A stretch of 47,153 nucleotides of DNA, taken from contig JANSXW010000040.1 of the NCBI GenBank assembly GCA_024742755.1, positions 1-47,153 on the forward strand, read 5' to 3'. Shown piece after piece: positions 1-7,700 of the stretch. How positions within the stretch are numbered: position 1 is the stretch's first letter; the number at the start of each line of letters is the position of its first letter. The notes beneath the pieces are model-generated. The model was not told the DNA's origin. It made no database searches and worked only from the letters and a program-made list of their open reading frames with translations. A program made the position numbers and the translations under genes. This stretch comes from a bacterium. GTDB taxonomy: Bacteria > Bacteroidota > Bacteroidia > Chitinophagales > Saprospiraceae.

Positions 1-44
1 GTCTCTGAATGGTCTTTTTCACCAGCTCTGCATCTCGTCCTCAC
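1..44 (-). CDS. Possible 5' end of a GIY-YIG-type gene leaving the left edge
   Basis: Reading the minus strand from a GTG at 44 to base 1 gives an open frame containing RCRAGEKDHSE. I remember this peptide from the leader or N-terminus of small GIY-YIG endonuclease genes in Saprospiraceae-type genomes, but I cannot verify that here. The frame is open to the window edge and begins just after an in-frame stop (TAA, about 53-55). A 7-bp perfect inverted repeat with a TTAG loop (47-64) sits just upstream, and a good Bacteroidota promoter points into it. Only about 14 codons are visible, so no domain can be shown. It could also be a non-coding repeat unit or a degenerate copy. The remaining bases up to the next plus-strand promoter (about 120-339) show no convincing gene. 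Confidence 0.25.
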   Translation of the reverse strand, partial: MRTRCRAGEKDHSE

Positions 45-88
45 CTTCGTAGCTTAGGCTACGAGGTTCCGGGCGTTCTTTGATCTGG

Positions 89-119
89 CAAAAAATACTC
101 ATCCATACCCTATACAAAA
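89..119 (-). promoter_or_regulatory. Minus-strand promoter pointing off the left edge
   Basis: On the minus strand a TTTTG (115-119) is followed after a 17-base spacer by TATTTTTTG (89-97). This is close to the Bacteroidota primary-sigma pattern TTG-N17..23-TAnnTTTG, with one extra T in the -7 box. The start of transcription would be near 82-84, just upstream of the hairpin at 47-64 and the partial frame at 1-44. It is inferred from sequence only. Confidence 0.45.
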
Positions 120-339
120 CCTACCTTAATAAACTCTATTGATTTGCCGGAAATATAATAGTTTTCCTGCTTGTTAGGCCGGAATCTCCATAAACGCTTA
201 GCACAAATGCCTGCCTTCTGATGCGCCCTGCCGGTCAAAAACCACCGAATCTTCCTCTTATGCTGTGCCCGGGCATTGAAAACCAGCCCCAAAAAGGAAT
301 TAATCCCCGTGTAAGTAGTTTTAAGCCAAGTTCTTAGCG

Positions 340-347
340 TACTTTTG
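340..347 (+). promoter_or_regulatory. -7 box (TACTTTTG) of the ArnT-like gene
   Basis: TACTTTTG matches TAnnTTTG exactly. It lies about 27 bases before the TTG start at 374, giving a leader of roughly 20 bases and supporting that start. A clear -33 TTTG at the right distance is not obvious; the T-rich stretch around 318-322 is the only candidate. Confidence 0.5.
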
Positions 348-373
348 CCCCCAAATTTGAAAACCGAAAGTTT

Positions 374-1957
374 TTGGACCGCAACACAGACCGATACCAA
401 CGCTGGCTTTACGGGCTCATCCTCATCCTGATATGGCCTGCCCTGCTCATCAACCTGGGCGTGCTCACCCTGATCGACGATGAGGCGCTGCGGGCGTGGG
501 TGGCTTTGGAAATGCGGCTCTCCGATAACTACATCGTCCCGCAGTTGCACGGGGAATTCTACTACAAAAAGCCGCCGGTCTACAATTGGATGTTGCTGGG
601 CGTTTTCCAACTGACGGGCAGTATGGACGAGTGGTCCATCCGTATCCCTACCGTGGCTTTCCTCCTGCTGTATTGCAGTACGATTTATTACTTTGTCCGT
701 AAGCACTTCAGCCACGAGATGGCTTTCCTGAGTGCCCTGGCTTTTCTGACCTGCGGCCGTATCCTGTTTTACGATTCTTTCCTTGGTCTGATCGACATCA
801 GCTATTCCTGGGTGACTTTTCTGTCGTTTATGGTCTTTTACCACTTGGCGGCGCGGGAGCGCTGGCTGGCTGCTTTTGCCGGTTCTTACTTTCTGGCCGC
901 TGTGGGTTTTCTGATGAAAGGGCTCCCGTCGGTGGTCTTTCAGGGCTTTACCCTTATGGCCTGGTTGGTGTACCAAAAGCAGTTCCGACGCCTGTTTCAG
1001 TGGCAGCACATCCTGGGCGGGCTGGTCTTTGTGGCGGTGGTGGGCAGCTACTATGCCACATATTTGCAGTACAATAGCCTGGAAGAATTGGCTTCGGTCC
1101 TGTTCAACGAGTCCGCCAAGCGTACCGCCGGGCGTTACCCGCTCTGGTTCACGCTTTTTCATCTGCTCACCTATCCCTTTGAGCTGGTGGTTTACCACTT
1201 TATGCCGTGGGGGTTGCTGGCGCTGTACCTGTTCCGCAGACAGTCGTGGACGCAGGTCTGGCAGCACCCGTTTATCGCCTTTATTTTCCTGACCTTCCTG
1301 GTCAACATCACCGTGTACTGGACGGCGCCCAAGGTGCACCCCCGCTACGTTTTCATGATCATCCCTTTGCTGTTCATTACCCTGCTTTACCTGCACGAAC
1401 AGCAGAAAGAAGACCGCCCCTGGCCCTACCGGGTGACGATGCAGCTGCTGCTTTTTTGTTGCCTGATACTCCTTCCCGCAGCATTAGTGCCCCTCTTTAT
1501 GGAGCGCCTGCAGGGCACCCCCTGGCTTTGGGCCAAAAGCCTGAGCCTGTTTGTGGTGCTAAGCGCACTGGCGTACGGCGCATGGCGGTTCCGTGAGGCC
1601 CGTTTGCTGACAACGGCGGCTGTTTTGCTGGTGGTGCGCATCGCCTTCAACTGGTTTGCGCTGCCCGACCGGCATGCCAATGATTTTGGCGATGTGGTGC
1701 GAAAAGATGCCCTGCGGGTGGCAACCGAATATCAATCGGCCGACTTGCGCGTTTATAAAGATACCGAGTGGCAGCCGATGACGTCCTTCTATATGACCCG
1801 GGAAACAGGGCACATCATCCCCATCGACCGGGAAACGCCTGATACCTCGGCTTACTACATCATTGACCCCAAAGCCTATCCCTTTGTGCCCTATGAAAAA
1901 CAGGATGAGCTCCTGATGCGGCACGGTGGGAAAGTCTACGATATCGTGAAATTCTAG
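374..1957 (+). CDS. ArnT/PMT-like membrane glycosyltransferase (GT83-type)
   Basis: Integral membrane protein of 527 residues, of the kind that transfers a sugar from a polyprenyl-phosphate carrier to an envelope acceptor on the periplasmic face. An N-terminal membrane helix (about 12-33) leads into a first external loop with the acidic IDDE motif (34-37) and the YYKKPPVYNW motif (63-72). Both are hallmarks of ArnT/dolichyl-phosphate-mannose mannosyltransferase-like enzymes. About ten further hydrophobic segments and a soluble C-terminal domain follow, and the length is normal for ArnT-like proteins. The start codon is TTG; it fits the promoter immediately upstream, and no ATG precedes the conserved core. 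The GT2 gene 4 bases downstream plausibly makes its polyprenyl-phosphate sugar donor. The actual sugar and acceptor (lipid A, glycoprotein or other) cannot be told. Confidence 0.85.
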   Translation: MDRNTDRYQRWLYGLILILIWPALLINLGVLTLIDDEALRAWVALEMRLSDNYIVPQLHGEFYYKKPPVYNWMLLGVFQLTGSMDEWSIRIPTVAFLLLYCSTIYYFVRKHFSHEMAFLSALAFLTCGRILFYDSFLGLIDISYSWVTFLSFMVFYHLAARERWLAAFAGSYFLAAVGFLMKGLPSVVFQGFTLMAWLVYQKQFRRLFQWQHILGGLVFVAVVGSYYATYLQYNSLEELASVLFNESAKRTAGRYPLWFTLFHLLTYPFELVVYHFMPWGLLALYLFRRQSWTQVWQHPFIAFIFLTFLVNITVYWTAPKVHPRYVFMIIPLLFITLLYLHEQQKEDRPWPYRVTMQLLLFCCLILLPAALVPLFMERLQGTPWLWAKSLSLFVVLSALAYGAWRFREARLLTTAAVLLVVRIAFNWFALPDRHANDFGDVVRKDALRVATEYQSADLRVYKDTEWQPMTSFYMTRETGHIIPIDRETPDTSAYYIIDPKAYPFVPYEKQDELLMRHGGKVYDIVKF

Positions 1958-1961
1958 TTTT

Positions 1962-2933
1962 ATGTCTATAAAAATATCAGCCGTCGTCACGGTCTACAAC
2001 GAAGAACTGAACATCAAACCGCTGGTAGAGCGCATCACCGCCGCCCTAGACGGGATGGACTACGAGATTGTCTACGTAGACGATGGCTCTACGGATAACA
2101 CCCTGCGTGAGCTGTATAGCATCGACCACCCCCGGCTTAAGGTGGTGGAGTTCCGGAAAAACTACGGGCAAAGTGCCGCGCTTATGGCTGGCATTGAAGC
2201 TGCTGAGGGCGAGTACATCGCTACCATGGACGGGGATTTGCAAAACGACCCTTCTGACATTCCTGCCATGCTAAAGCTTGCAGAAGAAGGCGACTACGAT
2301 ATGGTGGCCGGGCAACGTGCCAAGCGCAAAGACGGCTGGATACTCCGCAAAATCCCGAGCCTGATTGCCAATTTCATCATCCGCAACTCTTCCGGCGTAC
2401 ACCTGAAGGACTATGGCTGTGCCCTGCGGGTATTCCGGGCGGAAGTAGCTAAGGATATGGGCATCTACGGCGAGCTCCACCGTTTCATCCCGGTACTGGC
2501 TCACCTGGAAGGCGCACGCATCATTCAGATTCCCGTCAAGCACCACGCCCGGGAGTTTGGGGAGTCGAAGTATGGGCTGGGCCGGACCTTCAAGGTGGTG
2601 AGCGATTTGCTGCTGATGCTTTTTCTCAAACAGTACATGCAGCGCCCCATGCACCTGTTTGGCAATACCGGCGTCCTCCTCCTCCTCGTTGGTCTGCTGA
2701 TCAATGGTTATCTTGGGGTACTGAAAATCCTGGGGCAGGACATTTGGGGCAAGCCCCTGCTCATCCTGGGCCTGATGCTGGTCCTGGGGGGCATTCAGCT
2801 CATCACCATCGGTATTGTGGTGGAAATACAGATGCGGACCTACTACGAGTCCCAGCAAAAACGCCCTTATAAAATCCGCCGCATCACCAAAGGCGGCACA
2901 GAACAAAAAACAACGGCCCATGCCACATCCTGA
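1962..2933 (+). CDS. GT2 polyprenyl-phosphate glycosyltransferase (DPM1/ArnC-like)
   Basis: 323-residue family 2 glycosyltransferase expected to load a sugar from a nucleotide donor onto undecaprenyl phosphate at the cytoplasmic membrane. The GT-A fold is seen in ISAVVTVYNEE (5-15), YVDDGST (38-44) and the metal-binding MDGDLQNDP (DxD, D90/D92). Two C-terminal hydrophobic segments (about 233-255 and 268-292) place it with the membrane-anchored DPM1/ArnC/GtrB group. It begins 4 bases after the ArnT-like stop, so the two are almost certainly co-transcribed and probably act as donor synthase and transferase. Its 3' end overlaps the next gene by 14 bases. Confidence 0.88.
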   Translation: MSIKISAVVTVYNEELNIKPLVERITAALDGMDYEIVYVDDGSTDNTLRELYSIDHPRLKVVEFRKNYGQSAALMAGIEAAEGEYIATMDGDLQNDPSDIPAMLKLAEEGDYDMVAGQRAKRKDGWILRKIPSLIANFIIRNSSGVHLKDYGCALRVFRAEVAKDMGIYGELHRFIPVLAHLEGARIIQIPVKHHAREFGESKYGLGRTFKVVSDLLLMLFLKQYMQRPMHLFGNTGVLLLLVGLLINGYLGVLKILGQDIWGKPLLILGLMLVLGGIQLITIGIVVEIQMRTYYESQQKRPYKIRRITKGGTEQKTTAHATS

Positions 2934-3600
2934 ATTCGACATCGGCGAGCTCGTGCTTTACAAGAACAATCAGCTCATCGCCTTCAATAAACCTGCCGGC
3001 CTGCCGGTCACGACCGACAAGACCGGGGACAAAGCCATGGACCAACTAGGCGAAATCTACTGCAAGTCCAAGCTGGGTCTGGTACACCGTTTGGACCGCC
3101 CGGCAAGTGGGGTGGTGTTGTTCGCCCGTTCTGAAAATGCCCTGGCCCACCTCAATGAGCAGTTCCGGGAGCGGCAGGTGGAAAAAGTCTACCTCGCTGC
3201 TGTAGGCACTCGCCCGGAAGCGATGGAGGGCAAGCTGGTCCATTACCTCAAACGCGATGGGCGAAAGAATAAAACCATTGCCTTCCCGGACCCTCAGAAA
3301 GGCGCCAAACGGGCGGAGCTTTCCTACCGCTACCTGGACAGCAGCGATCATTATCACCTGCTGGAAATCCGCCTGCACACTGGTCGCCACCACCAAATCC
3401 GGGCACAGCTGGCGGATATTGGCTGCCCCATCAAGGGCGATGTCAAGTACGGCTTTCGGCGAAGCAATCCCGACCGGTCCATCCACCTGCACGCCTGGAA
3501 GCTGACTTTCCGCCACCCGGTATCCAATCAGGAAGAGACCATCGCCGCCCCACTGCCTCCGCAGGACCCGGTATGGAATGCCTTTAACCTCAACGATTAA
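2920..3600 (+). CDS. RluA-family RNA pseudouridine synthase
   Basis: 226-residue pseudouridine synthase that isomerises uridine in rRNA or tRNA. The catalytic motif HRLDRPASG is at 56-64, with Asp59 the expected nucleophile. The second conserved block EIRLHTGRHHQIRAQL is further on, followed by the KGDVKYG motif. There is no S4 RNA-binding domain, so it is a short RluA/TruC-type enzyme; the target uridine cannot be assigned. I chose the ATG at 2920 because the frame's earlier start (2815) lies deep inside the GT2 gene and adds unrelated residues. This ATG overlaps the GT2 stop by 14 bases, suggesting translational coupling. The next gene, rsmG, also acts on rRNA. Confidence 0.88.
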   Translation: MPHPEFDIGELVLYKNNQLIAFNKPAGLPVTTDKTGDKAMDQLGEIYCKSKLGLVHRLDRPASGVVLFARSENALAHLNEQFRERQVEKVYLAAVGTRPEAMEGKLVHYLKRDGRKNKTIAFPDPQKGAKRAELSYRYLDSSDHYHLLEIRLHTGRHHQIRAQLADIGCPIKGDVKYGFRRSNPDRSIHLHAWKLTFRHPVSNQEETIAAPLPPQDPVWNAFNLND

Positions 3601-3601
3601 T

Positions 3602-4228
3602 ATGGAAGCTTTACTAGAGCACTTTCCCAAACTGACGGAACAACAGATCGCTCAGTTCGAACAACTTGGCCCGCTGTACCGGGAGTGGAATGACAAAATC
3701 AACGTCATTTCCCGAAAGGACATCGAACAGTTGTACCCCCACCACATCCTGCACGCGCTGGCGATACCGCAGGTGGTGAAGTTCCGGACGGGCGCCAAAA
3801 TCCTGGACCTGGGTACCGGGGGCGGGCTGCCGGGCATCCCCCTCGCCATTCTCTACCCTAATGTACAGTTTACCCTCATCGATGGTACCCGCAAAAAAAT
3901 CAAAGTCGTGCAGGAAATCATCGACGCCATCGGGCTGGAAAACGCCGAAGCCAAACACATCCGGGCAGAGGAGCTCAAAGACCGCTTTGACTTTGTCGTC
4001 TGCCGCGCCGTGGCCAGCCTGGATAAGCTTGTGCCCTGGACGCAGCGCCTGCTTAAGCGGGAAGAACGCCACGCCCTGCCCAACGGCTTGCTGACCCTCA
4101 AGGGGGGCGACCTCAAAAGCGAGATCAAAGCCCTCGGCAAAGGCCACTATGTGGAGCTGTTCCCGATTACGGATTACTTTAAGATGGATTATTACATTGA
4201 GAAGTATGTGGTGTACGTTCAGGGGTAG
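3602..4228 (+). CDS. rsmG: 16S rRNA (guanine-527 N7)-methyltransferase RsmG
   Basis: 208-residue SAM-dependent methyltransferase that makes m7G527 in the 16S rRNA decoding region, a modification whose loss gives low-level streptomycin resistance in several bacteria. The SAM-binding motif KILDLGTGGGLPGIPLA lies at about 67-83, followed by FTLIDGTRKKI and FVVCRAVASL, all diagnostic of GidB/RsmG. Length is normal. The ATG at 3602 begins one base after the pseudouridine synthase stop; an in-frame upstream ATG at 3578 would add eight unconserved residues. Confidence 0.93.
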   Translation: MEALLEHFPKLTEQQIAQFEQLGPLYREWNDKINVISRKDIEQLYPHHILHALAIPQVVKFRTGAKILDLGTGGGLPGIPLAILYPNVQFTLIDGTRKKIKVVQEIIDAIGLENAEAKHIRAEELKDRFDFVVCRAVASLDKLVPWTQRLLKREERHALPNGLLTLKGGDLKSEIKALGKGHYVELFPITDYFKMDYYIEKYVVYVQG

Positions 4229-4297
4229 GCAGAACACTGCCCCAGCCTACATTCGCAATCCAACCGATTTTGCTGCGGCATAGCCCTCAAGATTTCT

Positions 4298-4305
4298 TAC
4301 CTTTG
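4298..4305 (+). promoter_or_regulatory. -7 box (TACCTTTG) of the DUF3127 gene
   Basis: Exact TAnnTTTG match 36 bases before the ATG at 4342. A TTTTG lies at 4268-4272, but with a 25-base spacer it is a poor -33. The box suggests the DUF3127 gene is transcribed separately from rsmG. Confidence 0.5.
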
Positions 4306-4341
4306 CCCATCTAATATTAAACCACTTAACAACGCCATCCT

Positions 4342-4722
4342 ATGTCATTCGAAGTAGAAGGAAAGCTACATAAGAAATACGAAACGGAGCAGAAAACCGA
4401 TTCATTCCAGGCCCGGGAGTTCGTCATCGAGACCGAGGGCAACTACCCGCAGTTTGTGAAGTTCCAGCTGGTACAGGACCGCTGTGCCCTGCTCGACCCC
4501 TTTGAGGAAGGGCAGATGATCAAAGTCCACTTTGACCTGCGCGGGCGGGAGTGGAATGGCAAATACTTTACCAACCTGAATGCCTGGCGCCTGGAGCAGG
4601 GCGGTGCAAATGCCGCGCCAACGGCACCTCCGCCATCTGCAGATTCCGGATTCCCGGATTCAGAATTCCCTGCTGCCAACGATGAGCCGGCCAGTCAGGC
4701 GGATGACGACCTGCCGTTCTAA
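4342..4722 (+). CDS. DUF3127 OB-fold-like protein with an SSB-like acidic tail
   Basis: 126-residue protein. Residues 1-85 are the DUF3127 domain of Bacteroidota (starts MSFEVEGKLHKKYETEQ; FDLRGREWNGKYFTNLNAW near 72-90), predicted by its beta-rich pattern to be OB-like. A Pro/Ala/Ser-rich linker follows, and the protein ends in QADDDLPF. That ending nearly copies the DDDIPF tip by which single-stranded DNA-binding protein recruits repair and replication partners. From this I infer a nucleic-acid or protein-interaction role in genome maintenance; no catalytic motif is seen. It has its own -7 box and a strong terminator, so it is a single-gene unit. Function is otherwise unknown. Confidence 0.82.
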   Translation: MSFEVEGKLHKKYETEQKTDSFQAREFVIETEGNYPQFVKFQLVQDRCALLDPFEEGQMIKVHFDLRGREWNGKYFTNLNAWRLEQGGANAAPTAPPPSADSGFPDSEFPAANDEPASQADDDLPF

Positions 4723-4736
4723 AAATGGTACGCTCA

Positions 4737-4777
4737 AAAAAAGCCCCCGGACTTTTCAATTAAGCCGGAGGCTTTTT
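4737..4777. terminator. Bidirectional Rho-independent terminator
   Basis: An A-run plus GCCCCCGGACTT (from about 4737) pairs with AAGCCGGAGGCTTTTT (4762-4777) with two mismatches and an 8-base loop. There is a T-run after the hairpin on both strands, so it can end both the DUF3127 gene and the convergent giant surface-protein gene. Confidence 0.85.
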
Positions 4778-4797
4778 CATGCCATCAACGCTGCGGT

Positions 4798-7700
4798 TTA
4801 CCTCAATAGCACCACTTCACCGCGGCGCTCCACCACCACTTCCTCCTGAAGGCAGTTGATCACCTTCGCCTGAATGGACCAGGCAAAGACGCCTCCGTTG
4901 CGCAGGGTGCCATTCATGACGCCGTCCCAGCCACTGTCCGGGTCGGTGCTTTCAAAAACCTGCACGCCCCAACGGTCGAAGATGCGAAGCCGGTAGTCCA
5001 GCACCCCTGCGACTTCATCGCTGGTGAAAGCCCGGAAAACATCATTATTGTTGTCGCCATTGGGCGAGAATGCATTGGGCACATACATCCAGTTTTGGCC
5101 CTCCATCAGGGGCGGTGCCAGCATGATGCTTTCACTGAAGGTTTCGCAGCCGTTGTCAATTTCCAAATCGTAAGTTCCTGCGGTACCGATGACCCGGTCG
5201 AGGCCTGCTGCCCCGTCTGACCAGGTGAATGCCAAATCAGGGGTCTCGCCGGAGGTGATATCGACTGTGACCATAGCCTCCGGGTTTTCACAGCTCAGGG
5301 TATCCCAGCGTACTGAAACGGCCAGCGGTTCGAAGGCTTCCACAATGGCATCGAACGTCGTTTCGCAACCACTGCCGTCGGTGACCGTCACGGTGTAGTT
5401 GCCTGCGGACAGCCCCTCAAAGTCGGGTGATGCCTGCGGGCTGCCCTGCCCGATCGCATAAGTGTAGGGCGGATTGGGAGCGCTAAACGGATCAACGGAG
5501 AGGGTGCCGGTTTCCTCGTCCGGGCAGGCTGCTTCGGTCGAGATGTCAGCCAGCACTTCGGGCGACAGCTCCACGCTTAGGTTCACCATAGAGTCACAGC
5601 CCGCTTCACTGATGAGCATGACCGTTCCGGATTCCCCGGGCAGCAACTCCTCGCCGTGGAAGAAGTAGGTTTCGCCCTCGCAAATTTGTACGGATTGTTC
5701 CGTTGTGACCGGTTCGAGCACGGCCACTTGTATCTGTAGCACCGAGTCGCACCCGGCCCCGCTGCTGAGGATGATTTCATTCAGGCCTTCATCTAGTGCC
5801 ATCCCGTCGTGCTCGAGGGTTTCGCCCTCGCAGAAGTTCAGCTCGAAGGCATTGGTAAACACCTGCAGGGGGTCCACCAGCACATTGACCGTAGAGTCGC
5901 AGCCATCGGAATTGGTGAAGTGGAAAACCTCCTGACTGCCGGCGGCTATTTCCACCCCATCGTAGGTAATGCTGCTGCCCTCACAGGCCGAAAAGGTGAG
6001 CGTGGTGTCGCTCTCCGTCGGGCAGTTGATGCGGATGAGCCAGTTTGTCACGACCACCTGATCGCAGCCCACAAGCGTGGTGTCTGTGCTGGCCCAAACG
6101 GCTTCCAGGAAGCCCTCAAGGTTAGCCGTATCCACCGCCAGGGTGTAGTCTTCATTGGAGGGCTGATCGATGAAGCCATAGCCGCCATCCTGCGTGGAGG
6201 TGCTTTGGTCCAGGATGCCGCCATTCTGCAACAGCAGGATGTCAATGCCGCTCATGAGGGTATCCGGCGCATCGATGATCCCGTTGTCATTCACATCAAA
6301 GTAGACCTCTCCGGCAAAGCTGCCGAAGCCATCGAACAGTTCGAGGCTGAGCGGGTCAGACTGCAGCACACAGCCATTGGTGCCCACCATTTCCAGGTAG
6401 TAATCGCCGGCATCCTCCACGATCAGTTCGGGCATCGTGCCCTCCGGCGGTGCCACCGGGCTGCCATTGAAGTACCACTGATAGCTCGCTACATTGGGAA
6501 TGTCGGGCAGGCAAATCGTATCCGGGCGGCAGCGGGTATAACAGCCATTCGGTACGCGGGCAATATCCGGCCCGGGGAGCAATTCAAAAGCCTCGCTTTC
6601 CTGTGTGCAGCCTTCTGCATTGGTAGCCGTCACGGTGTATTCGCCCCCTTCTGATACCTCAATCGCCGTACCCGTTTCCCCGGTGCTCCAGACATAGGTC
6701 AGCCCGGGCAGCGGAGCGTCTACGGATAAGGTCGCCATCGTGCCTTCACAAATCGGCGCAGGCTGATCCGCCAGGATGACCGGCACATCGGGCAGTGGGT
6801 GCACGACGACTTCCAGTACGGCAACCGCCGAGCAGCCTGTGGCGCCATCCACTGCAGTGACTTCGAAGGTGTAATTGCCCGCATCGAGCAGGTTATCCTT
6901 GTCTTCGGAGAATTCGATAGCCGGGCCATTCTGACTCGTGCTCCAGGTGTAGGAATAACCAGGGTATAGTTCGCTGTTGGGTACTTCGAGGAAGACATTC
7001 TCGCCCTGACAGGTGCTGTAGCTTTCGTAGAAGTATGCCGCAGCCTGCCCGTACTCGTCGTAGTCCGTAGCCCGAATGTCCACGAGCGGAGCGGGCGTGA
7101 TCCCTACATTTGCAGCGGGCGGTTCATAGGTACACCCGTTGGCGTCGGTGACAGTGAGTTCGTAAATGCCTTCTTCGGTGATTGTGAGCGATTCCGTGTC
7201 CGCTCCGGTGCTCCACTGCCAGCTGATGCCACCACCGGGCGATTCGGCATTGATCTCCACACCTTCACAGACAGGCGGTATGGGGTCCAGTGTAATGCCA
7301 CCGCTTAGGTTGTTTGGGTTAATGGTGACATTTTGGGAAAAGGACTGCGCGCAACCCTCGATGTTGGTGGCCGACAGCGTCACCACATAAGTGCCCGGCA
7401 ATTCATAACGGTGGTAAGCCTCCCGCCGCTGAGAGGTATTGGCGGCACCACTGCCCGGGTCGCCGAAGTCCCATTCGTAGAGGGCAAAGCCACCGGCAGG
7501 CACTTCAAAAGCGGTAGGACTGCTGGCACAGGTGGTCCCGGGCGCATCAAAGGCCACCGGTGGGGGCGCAACCACTGACACCAGCCTCGAGGTGCTACTC
7601 GTACAACCGCTACTGGTCTCGATGGTCAATGTGACCGTATAATCGCCGGTCGTACTGAAGATGTGAGTAGGGTTGGTCTGCGCAGAGGTATTATCCGCCC

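Noticed and set aside
110..1396. A 428-codon minus-strand open frame over the ArnT-like gene
   Set aside because: Low-complexity Gln/His/Arg-rich shadow. Its first codons at 110 coincide with the spacer of a minus-strand promoter, but no family pattern is present.
5500..6000. Tandem DNA repeat or CRISPR-like array in the three CEG...GCDS units
   Set aside because: Only the protein pattern repeats; the DNA units differ in sequence and are long, so they are domain repeats.
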